Source: JAVBLD01 sp031553705 (GTDB lineage Bacteria > Bacteroidota > Bacteroidia > Bacteroidales > Marinifilaceae). Taken from it: a stretch of 58,565 nt of DNA. The DNA is taken from assembly GCA_031553705.1 (NCBI GenBank), contig JAVBLD010000043.1:1-58565 (forward strand). The letters are read 5' to 3'. The position numbers and the translations under genes are program-made. Position 1 is the first letter of the stretch; each line of letters starts with the position of its first letter. The notes below the pieces were generated by a model that was not told the origin of the DNA, searched no databases, and saw nothing but the letters and a program-made list of their open reading frames with translations. Positions 25,958-35,561 of this stretch are shown piece by piece.

Positions 25958-27061
25958 TTAATCTTCCGTATCCTGCTTCATTCCGGCAATTTGTTCTACA
26001 TTCAAATCGCTCTCATTGCTATTGCCACCAATATCGTAATGCTTCAGCGGATTGCGTGAAAGTTCGATATCCATTGTCCGGTTATTGAATACATCTATTC
26101 CGACATACATGGCATTTCTCAGGGCAAGTTCGTCAGCAATACCCTTTCCTACGATATCATAAGCCATACCATGCACGGTAGAGGTAAAAACAATAGGTAA
26201 GCCGGCTATCAATAAGGCTCCGCTATTTCCTTCAATAGCTTTAAAAGGGACCATCCCCTGATCATAGTACATTGCCAAAACCGCATCAAATTTTTCAAAC
26301 TCTATTCCACTGAAAAAACTATCGGCAGCATAAGGCCCCAACGCCATAATTCCATTGTTTCTTGCATTCTCAATTGCAGGAACAATAATATCTTTCTCCT
26401 CCTCTCCATACAACCCCTGCTCTCCGGCATGAGGGTTAAAACCCAAAACGGCTATGCGGGGTTTGCGTATTACAAAATCCTTTCTCAGACAACTGTCTAA
26501 AGTTTTAAGTTTGTTGAAAATATTGTTTCTCGTTATATTGGCAGGAACATCTTTTAACGCAATATCGGTCGTAACAAAGCTGATTTTCATCTTTTCCCCG
26601 ATAAACAGAGGTAAAACATGTTGCACATTATAGCGTTTCGCTAAATACTCAACACTTCCTGCAGTACCTTCGGTTCTGAAACTGGTAGCCCCTTGCGGAG
26701 CTCCTACTAATACGTCCAGCTCTTTTTTATCCAATTCATCCAACCCATGCTTTAAGGCTAACATTGCTGCACCGTCCGATTCCGGAGTCTCCATGCCCAG
26801 ATCGACCTTTACTGCATCATCCACGCAATTTACGATATTACACCGCTTGGCGTTTGCATCCCGGGCATGTAGAATACTATTCAGGCTAAAATTCTCTATA
26901 TTTAAAGTTTTACGGTGATATGCCGCAACCTTCGATGATCCGTAAAGAATAGGAACACATACTTCACATACCTTGTTCTCTGCCATCATTTTAATGATGA
27001 TTTCATACCCTATTCCGTTTACATCTCCGTGTGCTATACCGACTTTCAATTTATTCTCCAT
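25958..27061 (-). CDS. pdxA: 4-hydroxythreonine-4-phosphate dehydrogenase
   Basis: The 367-residue protein has PdxA length with a short extra acidic C-terminus. It oxidises 4-phosphohydroxy-L-threonine in DXP-dependent pyridoxal-phosphate synthesis. Motifs are VGIAHGDVNGIGYEI near the N-terminus, GFNPHAGEQGLYGEEE, and MYYDQGMVPFKAIEG (metal-binding Asp/His region). Convergent with the GlsB-like gene, and 83 nt downstream of pnp, from which it is separated by a terminator. Confidence 0.95.
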   Translation of the reverse strand: MENKLKVGIAHGDVNGIGYEIIIKMMAENKVCEVCVPILYGSSKVAAYHRKTLNIENFSLNSILHARDANAKRCNIVNCVDDAVKVDLGMETPESDGAAMLALKHGLDELDKKELDVLVGAPQGATSFRTEGTAGSVEYLAKRYNVQHVLPLFIGEKMKISFVTTDIALKDVPANITRNNIFNKLKTLDSCLRKDFVIRKPRIAVLGFNPHAGEQGLYGEEEKDIIVPAIENARNNGIMALGPYAADSFFSGIEFEKFDAVLAMYYDQGMVPFKAIEGNSGALLIAGLPIVFTSTVHGMAYDIVGKGIADELALRNAMYVGIDVFNNRTMDIELSRNPLKHYDIGGNSNESDLNVEQIAGMKQDTED

Positions 27062-27083
27062 TGTGTAAAAACTTTATGTCTTG

Positions 27084-27091
27084 CAAATATA
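27084..27091 (-). promoter_or_regulatory. -7 element TATATTTG of the pdxA promoter
   Basis: A TAnnTTTG match on the minus strand, immediately downstream of the pnp terminator and about 22 nt before the pdxA ATG, consistent with separate transcription of pdxA. Confidence 0.5.
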
Positions 27092-27094
27092 CAT

Positions 27095-27122
27095 AAAAAA
27101 AAGAGGCATACGCCTCTTTTTT
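27095..27122 (-). terminator. Intrinsic terminator after pnp
   Basis: AAAAAAGAGGC pairs with GCCTCTTTTTT around a 4-nt loop; on the minus strand the stem is followed by an eight-base T-tract. It separates pnp from pdxA. Confidence 0.85.
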
Positions 27123-27144
27123 CCATTTTGTTAATCTCTTTTCT

Positions 27145-29304
27145 TTACGGTTTTTTGAGTATCGGTTTATCCGGTCTATCCGTAAGTTCCGTCTTTTCTG
27201 GCTTGGGTAGCAATGCCTTTCTTGAAAGACGTAATTTACCGGTTTTTTTATCGACCTCCAGCAATTTTACCTGGATATGGTCGCCTTCCTTCAATACATC
27301 TTCCACCTTCTCTATGCGTTTATAATCGATTTCCGATACATGCAGCAACCCGTCTTTACCAGGCAATATCTCTACAAAAGCGCCAAAAGGCATAATCGAT
27401 TTAACAACTCCTTCATAAATCTCTCCCTCTTCCGGCTTTGAAACAATCCCTTTGATCCTGGATACTGCAATCCGGATAGATTCAAGGTTTATAGCAGAAA
27501 CATTGACTATACCTTGATTTCCTACCTCTTCAATTGCAATCACAGCTCCCGATTTCTCCTGGATGTCCTGGATGATTTTTCCTCCCGGTCCGATAACGGC
27601 ACCGATCTGATCTTTATCTATAATCAATGTTTCAATTCTCGGAGCGTGTGGTTTCAGATCCGGGCGTGGAGTTGCAATGGTATCCGTAACAAACTTCATA
27701 ATATGTAACCGTCCTCTCTTTGCCTGCTCCAGGGCCTGTTCCATAATCTCATAAGAGAGACCGTCCACTTTTATATCCATTTGGGTAGCAGTGATTCCGT
27801 CTACAGTTCCGGTAACTTTAAAATCCATATCTCCCAGGTGATCTTCATCTCCCAAGATATCAGATAATACGGCATATTTTGCACATCCTTTATCCGTAAT
27901 CAATCCCATAGCGATACCTGTCACCGGTTTTTTAATCGGTACTCCGGCATCCATCAGAGCCAGAGTTCCAGCACATACGGTAGCCATCGAAGAGGAACCA
28001 TTCGATTCCAGAATATCCGAGACCAAACGTACGGTATAAGGATATTCCTCCGGCATTACCCCTTTCAGCGCCCGAAGGGCCAAGTTTCCATGCCCGACTT
28101 CCCGGCGTCCCACTCCCCGGGATGCTTTTGCTTCTCCGGTAGAGAATGGAGGAAAATTATAGTGCAACAAGAAGCGGTCTTTACCTTGAACCGTGGCTTC
28201 GTCAATCAATTTTTCATCCAGTTTGGTACCGAGTGTAACGGTAGATAAAGATTGCGTTTCTCCTCTTGTAAACAACGATGCACCATGAGGTCCAGGCAGA
28301 CAATCCACCTCGCACCAGATCGGACGGATCTGCTCGGTTGTACGCCCGTCAAGACGTACGCCCTCATCCAGAATCATTCTTCTCACTGCTTCTTTCTCTA
28401 CGTCATGGTAATATCTACCCACTAACGTCTTTTTTGCAGCTTGATCTTCTTCGCTTAAAGTTGCAAAGTATTCTGCCTTTACTTCATCGAATAACCTTGC
28501 GCGTAAATGTTTGTCTGCATTGCACTGCCTTGCCGCGCTATATACCTTCTGGTAGCATTTCTCCCATACGTCTTTACGCAATTCTTCATCGTTATTTTCA
28601 TGAGAATAGAGGCGTTTTACCTTTCCGACAGTTTCAGCCAATTCTATCTGCGCCCGGCACTGCTCTTTTATCGCTTCATGTGCAAATTTAATTGCATCCA
28701 ACATCACTTTTTCGGACACCTCTTTCATCTCTCCTTCCACCATCATGATATTTTCCATCGTGGCTCCTACCATGATATCCAGGTCGGCCTCTTTCATTTG
28801 GGACGCAATAGGATTAATTATAAACTCGTCTTTTATACGAGCCACACGAACCTCTGAGATCGGACCGTGAAACGGGATATCGCTGACCGCAATAGCCGCA
28901 GAGGCGGCTAAGCCGGCCAATGCATCCGGCATCGACTCCTCGTCGCCGGAATATAATATTACCTGTACGAAAGTTTCCGCGTGGTAATCATCCGGAAACA
29001 GCGGCCTCAACGCCCTGTCGATCAACCTTGATATCAGGATTTCATAATCGGAGGCCTTTCCTTCCCGTCTGGTAAAGCCTCCTGGGAAACGTCCCAAAGC
29101 GGAAAATTTTTCTTTATAATCTACCGATAATGGCATAAAATCCACATCCGGTCCCGCCTCCTGAGCTGATACAACTGTGGCCAGCAGTACGGTTTTGTCC
29201 ATTGTCAATAGTACGGCTCCATCTGCTTGCTTAGCCAGCTTTCCGGTTTCCAACGTAATTACTCTTCCGTCTTTTAGAGTAATGTTCTTTTTAATAACAT
29301 TCAT
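27145..29304 (-). CDS. pnp: Polyribonucleotide nucleotidyltransferase (PNPase)
   Basis: The 719-residue 3'-5' phosphorolytic exoribonuclease has normal length. There are two RNase PH domains (the second starting near 330, with GEAKASRGVGRREVGHGNLA and SNGSSSMATVCAG), a KH domain (DQIGAVIGPGGKIIQDIQE) and an S1 domain (GEIYEGVVKSIMPFGAFVEI). The tail after S1 is short and Pro/Lys-rich. It is preceded by rpsO on the same strand, the classical rpsO-pnp arrangement, with a perfect palindrome between them. Confidence 0.97.
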   Translation of the reverse strand: MNVIKKNITLKDGRVITLETGKLAKQADGAVLLTMDKTVLLATVVSAQEAGPDVDFMPLSVDYKEKFSALGRFPGGFTRREGKASDYEILISRLIDRALRPLFPDDYHAETFVQVILYSGDEESMPDALAGLAASAAIAVSDIPFHGPISEVRVARIKDEFIINPIASQMKEADLDIMVGATMENIMMVEGEMKEVSEKVMLDAIKFAHEAIKEQCRAQIELAETVGKVKRLYSHENNDEELRKDVWEKCYQKVYSAARQCNADKHLRARLFDEVKAEYFATLSEEDQAAKKTLVGRYYHDVEKEAVRRMILDEGVRLDGRTTEQIRPIWCEVDCLPGPHGASLFTRGETQSLSTVTLGTKLDEKLIDEATVQGKDRFLLHYNFPPFSTGEAKASRGVGRREVGHGNLALRALKGVMPEEYPYTVRLVSDILESNGSSSMATVCAGTLALMDAGVPIKKPVTGIAMGLITDKGCAKYAVLSDILGDEDHLGDMDFKVTGTVDGITATQMDIKVDGLSYEIMEQALEQAKRGRLHIMKFVTDTIATPRPDLKPHAPRIETLIIDKDQIGAVIGPGGKIIQDIQEKSGAVIAIEEVGNQGIVNVSAINLESIRIAVSRIKGIVSKPEEGEIYEGVVKSIMPFGAFVEILPGKDGLLHVSEIDYKRIEKVEDVLKEGDHIQVKLLEVDKKTGKLRLSRKALLPKPEKTELTDRPDKPILKKP

Positions 29305-29384
29305 AATTTCTTGCAGTTAAAATGATAATCTTTTAACAGGATTCTTTTAAGATAATAGAGGAAGGAGGAGGAGGATAAAATAAG

Positions 29385-29402
29385 CCCGGGCTTAAGCCCG
29401 GG
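29385..29402. terminator. Perfect 18-bp palindrome between rpsO and pnp
   Basis: CCCGGGCTTAAGCCCGGG is fully self-complementary and extends by further A/T pairs on both sides. In RNA it can form a stem with a small loop. Without a clean T-tract it is more likely a partial terminator or RNase processing site for the rpsO-pnp transcript than a full terminator. Confidence 0.6.
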
Positions 29403-29437
29403 TTTACATATAATTATGTAGGTAATTTACACTATAA

Positions 29438-29707
29438 TTACTTACGTATATTCAATTCTTTAATGATAGCACGATATCTTTCAATATCGATATTCTTCAG
29501 ATAGTCTAGCTGCGCTCTACGTTTTCCTACTAATTTGATTAACGCTCTCTGTGTCCCGAAATCTTTTTGATTTGCTCTCAAATGCTCTGTCAAATGGTTA
29601 ATACGGTAGGAAAATAAGGCAATTTGAGACTCTGCAGAACCCGTATCCTTATTAGACTTCCCGTACTTTGTAAAAAGTTCTTGTTTCTTTTCAGATGTTA
29701 AGTACAT
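29438..29707 (-). CDS. rpsO: 30S ribosomal protein S15
   Basis: An 89-residue protein, normal length. The start is MYLTSEKKQELFTKYGKSNK, with conserved DTGSAESQIALF and HLRANQKDFGTQRALIKLVGKRRAQLDYL. It binds the central domain of 16S rRNA. It has a consensus promoter and is followed by pnp. Confidence 0.98.
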   Translation of the reverse strand: MYLTSEKKQELFTKYGKSNKDTGSAESQIALFSYRINHLTEHLRANQKDFGTQRALIKLVGKRRAQLDYLKNIDIERYRAIIKELNIRK

Positions 29708-29748
29708 GGTTTCTAACTCTTTAATTAATTTACATTTTTAAAACAGCA

Positions 29749-29779
29749 CAAAGATATACTTTATTCAACTACAAACAAA
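29749..29779 (-). promoter_or_regulatory. Consensus promoter of rpsO-pnp
   Basis: On the minus strand TTTG (29776-29779), 19 nt, then TATCTTTG (29749-29756): a full match to the Bacteroidota promoter pattern. It gives a leader of about 35-40 nt. Confidence 0.75.
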
Positions 29780-29817
29780 ACATTTACTCAAAAAAAGAGC
29801 ACAATTTACGAATAGGG

Positions 29818-30471
29818 TCACGCTCTTTTCTCTTTTCGCCTGATGCGCCATACCTCAATAATTCCGGGAATAATAGAGACAATAATGATCCCGATCATTA
29901 TAAAGCTCAGATTTTTCTTTACAAATTCCTGTCCTCCGAAAAAATAACCGATATACATGAATATACTCACCCAGATAACGCCTCCGATAACATTAAAACT
30001 GGCAAAACGTTTATAGCTCATGTGTCCCATGCCGGCAACGAAAGGAGCAAATGTACGTATGATCGGAACAAAGCGAGCCAGGATAATGGTTTTTCCGCCA
30101 TATTTCTCATAAAAAGCATGAGTCTTTTCAAGATAGCTTTGTTTAAATATTTTCGAATTAGGGTTACTAAACAGTTTTTCACCGAAAAATTTTCCGATCA
30201 TATAATTTACCGCATCCCCAAGAACTGCCGCACCGATCAATAAAAGCACCATCAGATGTACATTAATATTATTCGATCCGACAGCGGCAAGCGTTCCGGC
30301 GACAAACAAAAGAGAATCACCAGGTAGAAACGGAGTAACCACCAATCCCGTTTCACAAAAAATGATCAGAAACAGAATTGCGTAAATCCATGTTCCGTAT
30401 TCGGCAATCAATTCTACCAGGTGAGCATCGATATGCAGAATAAAATCAATGATATAATGGATAATTTCCAT
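29818..30471 (-). CDS. DedA-family membrane protein
   Basis: 217 residues from the ATG at 30471. An upstream ATG at 30504 would put the start inside the -7 element at 30502-30509, so the shorter form (MEIIHYIIDFILHID) is preferred. The DedA features ETGLVVTPFLPGDSLLFVAG and the FVPIIRTFAPFVAGMGHM motif (Arg in a re-entrant loop) are present, with about five hydrophobic segments. DedA proteins are lipid scramblases or transporters needed for membrane homeostasis and proton motive force. Here it is monocistronic and divergent from the DUF1573 genes. Confidence 0.92.
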   Translation of the reverse strand: MEIIHYIIDFILHIDAHLVELIAEYGTWIYAILFLIIFCETGLVVTPFLPGDSLLFVAGTLAAVGSNNINVHLMVLLLIGAAVLGDAVNYMIGKFFGEKLFSNPNSKIFKQSYLEKTHAFYEKYGGKTIILARFVPIIRTFAPFVAGMGHMSYKRFASFNVIGGVIWVSIFMYIGYFFGGQEFVKKNLSFIMIGIIIVSIIPGIIEVWRIRRKEKRA

Positions 30472-30501
30472 ATTACCGATTGTTTTTGTATTTAAAGATC
30501 G

Positions 30502-30509
30502 CAAATATA
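30502..30509 (-). promoter_or_regulatory. -7 element TATATTTG of the DedA gene
   Basis: A TAnnTTTG match on the minus strand. Its position decides the start codon of the DedA gene in favour of 30471. Confidence 0.5.
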
Positions 30510-30578
30510 ATGACTATTTTTTGTAATAATGCAGACAATAACTGAATTTATTGCCTTTCTAAAATTATCTATTCTTCG

Positions 30579-30609
30579 TTCGTCGTCTGTAGTTTATTTT
30601 CTACCTTTG
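30579..30609 (+). promoter_or_regulatory. Promoter of the DUF1573 genes
   Basis: TTCG at 30579-30582, a 19-nt spacer and TACCTTTG at 30602-30609. It matches the Bacteroidota pattern with one mismatch at -33 and predicts a leader of about 65 nt. Confidence 0.65.
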
Positions 30610-30678
30610 TGATAATAAAACTTTGAGCATTATACATTTCATAAACAGAAACTTTAAAGACTGAAAAATACCAAGACT

Positions 30679-31740
30679 ATGAGAAGGATCATTTCATTAA
30701 TATTCATTATCATTCCGCTATGTATATGGGGGCAAAAAGCAAAAATTGATTTCAGTGAAACTTCTCATAACTTTGGAAATATTAATGAAAAAGGGGGGAA
30801 TGCGGTTTATGAATTTGTCTTTAAAAACTCCGGTACGACTCCTTTGATCCTGAATGATGTAAAAACAGGATGCGGATGCACTACTTCCGAGTGGAGTAAA
30901 CAGCCAGTTCTTCCGGGAGCTTCCGGAAAAATCAAAGTATCCTTCGATCCGATTGCCCGTCCCGGAGCGTTTATGAAAAGTATTACAGTCTATTCTAACG
31001 CCGAAGCCCCGATTGTATCGTTAGTTATCAAAGGGAATGTTACCCGTAAACCGGCAGGTCCATACGATGCATACTTGTATATTGCTGGGCCAGTCAGGCT
31101 TATGACGGAAAACATCAATTTAGGCAGCATCAGTAACACCCAACAAATTGAAAAAAATATCGAAGCAGTCAACTCCGAGAGTAAAGTGGTTACCCTGACT
31201 GCAAATTCTCCGGGACAGTACGCCAAGGTGACGGTTACCCCAACAAAATTAAAAAAAGGAGATAAAGCAACCATCCGGATTGTATATGATGCCTCGGCAA
31301 AACAGGACTGGGGCTTTGTTTCGGACAAAATAGACCTTTTAGTGGATAACCAGGTAAAAGGATCCCTTATCGTATCGGCCAATATTTATGAAGATTTCTC
31401 AAAATACAACAAAAGCAATTTTGCCGACGCGCCGATAGCCGTTTTTTCCACAAAGGACATTGCATTAGGTAATCTAGCTCCGAACACTACCAAGACACAT
31501 GAATTTTCTATCCAAAACAACGGTAAATCGGATTTGATCATCCGGAAAATCCGGCCATCAGACGAATCGATGACCGTAACTCCTGCAACCAATATCATTA
31601 AACCGGGAAAGGAAGCAAAAATTAAGATCGAACTAAAAACCGAAAAAGAGACCGGTTCAAAAATAAAATTCATTGCATTTATATTAAATGACCCTAAAAA
31701 CACGGTTACAAACTACCGGTTAACGTATGATGTTAATTAA
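30679..31740 (+). CDS. DUF1573 secreted protein, first of a pair
   Basis: A 353-residue exported protein with a short signal peptide (cleavage likely after IWGQ). It has repeated Ig-like DUF1573 domains: the first (about 22-120) with the conserved NDVKTGCGCTTSEW (Cys65, Cys67), the last at about 240-350 without these Cys residues. DUF1573 domains resemble ASPM-SPD-2-Hydin type beta-sandwiches and are very common in Bacteroidota, but no molecular function is established. The next gene is a paralogue 57 nt downstream, so the two probably form a unit. Confidence 0.88.
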   Translation: MRRIISLIFIIIPLCIWGQKAKIDFSETSHNFGNINEKGGNAVYEFVFKNSGTTPLILNDVKTGCGCTTSEWSKQPVLPGASGKIKVSFDPIARPGAFMKSITVYSNAEAPIVSLVIKGNVTRKPAGPYDAYLYIAGPVRLMTENINLGSISNTQQIEKNIEAVNSESKVVTLTANSPGQYAKVTVTPTKLKKGDKATIRIVYDASAKQDWGFVSDKIDLLVDNQVKGSLIVSANIYEDFSKYNKSNFADAPIAVFSTKDIALGNLAPNTTKTHEFSIQNNGKSDLIIRKIRPSDESMTVTPATNIIKPGKEAKIKIELKTEKETGSKIKFIAFILNDPKNTVTNYRLTYDVN

Positions 31741-31797
31741 ACAGGTGCCAGATGTGGTTTATAAAAGATATAAGGCTTAATATTCAATCTATAGTAT

Positions 31798-32871
31798 ATG
31801 AAGTTTTCATTCCTGGTTGCGTTTTTATTATATTCAGTTGCAGCCTTTACACAAAATAACGGCATACTTAGTTTTGACAAAAAAGAGATTCATTTAAAGG
31901 ACTTAAAAGCGGATAATGTTCCGACAACCGTTATCTTTACATTCAAAAACACCGGCGATCAGCCCTTAATTATTACCAGGATTTCGCCAGTAAGCAACTT
32001 ATTGGGCGTCAAGTGGGACAAAACTCCTGTCCTTCCCGGAACCTCCTCTGCCATTACGGTATTCTTCAGTTCAAACCAGATGCCCGAAAATTTCAACTAC
32101 TCCATTCTTGTCTATTCCAATGCCCAGAATAACAAGGAAGAACTGAATCTCAAAGCTAATATTATCGATAATCCCGATAAGCTGGAATTGCTTTATAAAT
32201 ACAATATGGATGGAATAAAATTCAAAACCGATATAATTTCATTCGAAAAAGTATATACATACCAAAAAATATCCGATACGTTATATTTTTATAATTCGCG
32301 GGAAGACTCTGCCGCCATTGGTACAAGCTACATACCTTCATCCCTCAGTGTAAAAATCCAACCCCCAAAAATAGCTTCCGGCAAGACCGGTATGATCGTC
32401 ATCACGTTTGACGCTGTTAAAAAAAATGATTACGGCTATGTTTATGAATACGTCCTGCTAACCATTAATGGTAACAGGAATAATCCTGTTAGCCGGATAA
32501 CAGTAACCGCCAATATTACAGAGGATTTTTCCAAATTGACCAAGCAGCAACTGGCAAATGCACCGGTCGTTTCGTTCGATAAAAAAGAGGCTGGTTTTGG
32601 TACTATTGCTTCCGGATCAAAAGTGGATTGCCACTTTTCCATTAAAAACAACGGAAAAAGCAACCTGATTATCCGTAAAATCAAAGCCGGATGCGGGTGT
32701 ACTACTGTCAATATCGGAGAAACAAGCCTTGCTCCGGGTCACGCCTCGACTATCCAAGCAACATTTGACTCTTCAGGCAGATCAGGCCGTCAATATAAAA
32801 CGATTACCGTGATTACGAACGATCCGAAAACGCCAGAAGAAATCCTGACTATTTCAGGCGATGTTAAATAA
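31798..32871 (+). CDS. DUF1573 secreted protein, second of a pair
   Basis: A 357-residue paralogue of the preceding gene with a signal peptide (cleavage near AAFTQ). It has Ig-like domains; the last domain has the conserved IKAGCGCTTVN (Cys299, Cys301) while the first domain has lost the Cys pair (RISPVSNLLGVKW). Both proteins share FSIKNNGKSNLIIRKI-like text in their last domains, showing recent common descent. Function unknown; expected in the periplasm or on the surface. Confidence 0.88.
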   Translation: MKFSFLVAFLLYSVAAFTQNNGILSFDKKEIHLKDLKADNVPTTVIFTFKNTGDQPLIITRISPVSNLLGVKWDKTPVLPGTSSAITVFFSSNQMPENFNYSILVYSNAQNNKEELNLKANIIDNPDKLELLYKYNMDGIKFKTDIISFEKVYTYQKISDTLYFYNSREDSAAIGTSYIPSSLSVKIQPPKIASGKTGMIVITFDAVKKNDYGYVYEYVLLTINGNRNNPVSRITVTANITEDFSKLTKQQLANAPVVSFDKKEAGFGTIASGSKVDCHFSIKNNGKSNLIIRKIKAGCGCTTVNIGETSLAPGHASTIQATFDSSGRSGRQYKTITVITNDPKTPEEILTISGDVK

Positions 32872-32881
32872 TCCTTTTTTT

Positions 32882-32889
32882 TATCTTTG
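32882..32889 (+). promoter_or_regulatory. -7 element TATCTTTG upstream of mutS2
   Basis: An exact match 10 nt after the DUF1573 stop. No -33 consensus; leader of about 90 nt. Confidence 0.45.
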
Positions 32890-32980
32890 TTGGTTGAATC
32901 AAGTATGATAACATGTTCGTACTTTGTTTGGGATTTAAACCAGACAACATAGCCAGGTATTATTTTAAAAGGAAAAAAAC

Positions 32981-35491
32981 GTGATATACCCAGACAGTTT
33001 TGAAACAAAGATAAAGTTCGACAAAATCCGGCAACTGATCAGCAATTACTGCATTAGCGACATGGGGAAGGAATTGGTTGGCCGTATGACTTTCTCGGAT
33101 AGCCATGTTTATCTCCGGGAAACTCTGGAAGAGGTATCCGAATTTATGGACATCCTGAAAGAGAAAGATAGTTTTCCGGACGGACACTTTACCGATGCAC
33201 GCAGTTTTCTTCATAAAATACGAATCGAGGGACTCTTTTTAGAAGTAGCAGAGCTTATGGCTCTGAAAAGTGCATTGGAATCATTACATGCTGTTATCCG
33301 TTTTTTTAACGGGAAAAGCAACCTTTATCCTATCCTGACTCAAAAAGCCGGTAAAATACACTTGTTTCCTTATATATTGCAGCGTCTGGAAGCCATTCTT
33401 TCGAAGCATGGCAGTATCAAAGACAGCGCATCGCCGGAACTCGGAGACATACGCCGGCGACTGATTAAAAAGCAAAGTAATATATCCAAACGGATGCAGG
33501 CGCTATTACAACAAGCGCAAACAGAGGGCTGGGCAGATAAAGAGAGTGCTATTGTTATCAGAGACGGAAGGATGGTAATTCCTGTTCCTTCTGCCCATAA
33601 ACGGAAAATCAACGGGATTGTCCATGATGAATCGGCTACCGGAAAAACATCGTACATCGAACCGGCAGAGATTGTCCAGACAAATAACGAAATCCGGGAA
33701 CTGGAACTGGAGGAAAAGAGGGAAATTATCCGTATTTTACGTCAATGTGCAAATGACATCCGTCCTTATATAGATGATCTGATTCCGGCTTATGAATTTT
33801 TAGCTTATATCGATTTTGTAAAAGCGAAAGCGAATTTTTCCATCCATATCGAAGCCATTGTCCCGGCATTTGACGATCGTCCCGAAATGTTATGGTATCA
33901 GGCCAGGCACCCGTTGCTCTTATTGAGTCTGAGGCAGGCAGGTAAACCTCTGGTCCCGCTCAACATTGAGATCAACGAAGAACAACGCATTATCGTGATC
34001 TCCGGTCCGAATGCCGGAGGTAAATCGGTATGCCTGCAAACCACAGGGTTATTGCAATATATGTTCCAATGCGGACTCCCCATACCGGTCAGTGAGGCCA
34101 GCAAGTTCGGCCTGTTTAGCAATATCCTGATCGACATGGGCGACGAGCAATCAATAGAGAATGACCTGAGCACATACAGTTCGCATCTTATCAATATGAA
34201 AAATTTCGTCCGGTATGCCGACAATAAAACACTCATTCTGATCGATGAATTCGGGACCGGTACGGAACCTATGCTTGGGGGAGCCATTGCCGAATCGATC
34301 CTGAAAACTTTAAACCAGCAACATGTCAAAGGGGTTATTACCACCCACTATACCAATTTAAAACATTTTGCCTCGTCTACTCCCGGTATAGAAAACGGAG
34401 CGATGCTTTACGACAATCATCGGATGTTGCCGTTATTTGAGCTCCATATCGGTAAACCGGGTTCATCGTTCGCCTTCGAGATTGCCCGGAAAATAGGACT
34501 GCCTAAAGAGATTCTGGACGATGCGGCCGCCAAAATCGGAGAAGATCATATCAATTATGATAAACATTTAAAGGATATCGCAAGGGATAAGCGTTATTGG
34601 GAAGAAAAACGAAGAAAAATCCATGATAATGAGAAGCGACTGGATGAAATGATTGAGAAATACAGCCAGGAACTCAATGAGGCGTCTCGATTGCGGAAAG
34701 AGATTATCAAGGAAGCCCAGGAAAAAGCCAAAGAGATTATTGACAAAGCCAACAAAACAATTGAACAGACGATACGTGAAATAAGAGAGAATCAGGCGGA
34801 AAAAGAGAGAACAAAACAGTTACGCCAAACCCTGGAGACAGAAAAGGAACAACTGCTTACCCAAGAAATAACGGAAAAGGAGGATCGGATCCGCAAAAAG
34901 ATGGAGCAGATAAAAAACAGGCAAGAACGGAATAAGCAAGTCCCTATTAAAGAGAAAAAAGGAAGAGTAATTCCGGAAGGAGCCGATACCGCTTCAAAAA
35001 AAACAGAAAAAGAAGAGGAATGTTTACAAGAAGGCGATCTGGTAAATTTGCCTAATAAAACCGTCGGCGAAATCATCGAACTAAGCGATAAAAGCGCTGT
35101 AGTAGCTTTAGGTAATCTGATGACAACAATAAAACTGTCACAATTAAAAAAGATATCCGGAAACGAAGCTAAACGAATCAGGCAAAACCAACCCCGGAAA
35201 ACTTACTCTAATTTCCTGGAAAACATTAGCCAGAAGCGAATGAATTTCAAGCCGGAAATTGATGTACGGGGTATGCGTGGTGACGAAGCGTTGCAAAAGG
35301 TGATCGATTTTATCGACGAAGCGGTCATACTCAGCTATAAGGATATCCGTATCCTGCACGGTACAGGTACCGGTGCCTTACGGCAAATCATTCGCCAGTA
35401 TCTCCAGACAAATCCTGTCGTTGCATCTTATGCCGACGAACAGGTGCAACTCGGAGGCTCCGGTATTACAGTTGTAAAACTAGATCTTTAA
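32981..35491 (+). CDS. mutS2: Endonuclease MutS2
   Basis: 836 residues starting at a GTG (IYPDSFETKIKFDKIRQLI follows), with the purine-rich AAAAGGAAAA upstream as a possible ribosome site. The MutS core ATPase has Walker A ISGPNAGGKSVCLQT and Walker B TLILIDEFGTGTEP. A long charged coiled coil lies at about 520-660, and the C-terminal Smr nuclease domain at about 755-836 has EIDVRGMRGDEAL and RILHGTGTGALRQII. There is no mismatch-recognition domain, as expected for MutS2. Related proteins suppress recombination or rescue collided ribosomes. Confidence 0.96.
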   Translation: MIYPDSFETKIKFDKIRQLISNYCISDMGKELVGRMTFSDSHVYLRETLEEVSEFMDILKEKDSFPDGHFTDARSFLHKIRIEGLFLEVAELMALKSALESLHAVIRFFNGKSNLYPILTQKAGKIHLFPYILQRLEAILSKHGSIKDSASPELGDIRRRLIKKQSNISKRMQALLQQAQTEGWADKESAIVIRDGRMVIPVPSAHKRKINGIVHDESATGKTSYIEPAEIVQTNNEIRELELEEKREIIRILRQCANDIRPYIDDLIPAYEFLAYIDFVKAKANFSIHIEAIVPAFDDRPEMLWYQARHPLLLLSLRQAGKPLVPLNIEINEEQRIIVISGPNAGGKSVCLQTTGLLQYMFQCGLPIPVSEASKFGLFSNILIDMGDEQSIENDLSTYSSHLINMKNFVRYADNKTLILIDEFGTGTEPMLGGAIAESILKTLNQQHVKGVITTHYTNLKHFASSTPGIENGAMLYDNHRMLPLFELHIGKPGSSFAFEIARKIGLPKEILDDAAAKIGEDHINYDKHLKDIARDKRYWEEKRRKIHDNEKRLDEMIEKYSQELNEASRLRKEIIKEAQEKAKEIIDKANKTIEQTIREIRENQAEKERTKQLRQTLETEKEQLLTQEITEKEDRIRKKMEQIKNRQERNKQVPIKEKKGRVIPEGADTASKKTEKEEECLQEGDLVNLPNKTVGEIIELSDKSAVVALGNLMTTIKLSQLKKISGNEAKRIRQNQPRKTYSNFLENISQKRMNFKPEIDVRGMRGDEALQKVIDFIDEAVILSYKDIRILHGTGTGALRQIIRQYLQTNPVVASYADEQVQLGGSGITVVKLDL

Positions 35492-35561
35492 GATATACCC
35501 GTGCATGTTGTGATATCATATAGAACCAGAAAAGATTTAAAACTAAGGGCAAATAGAAAGT

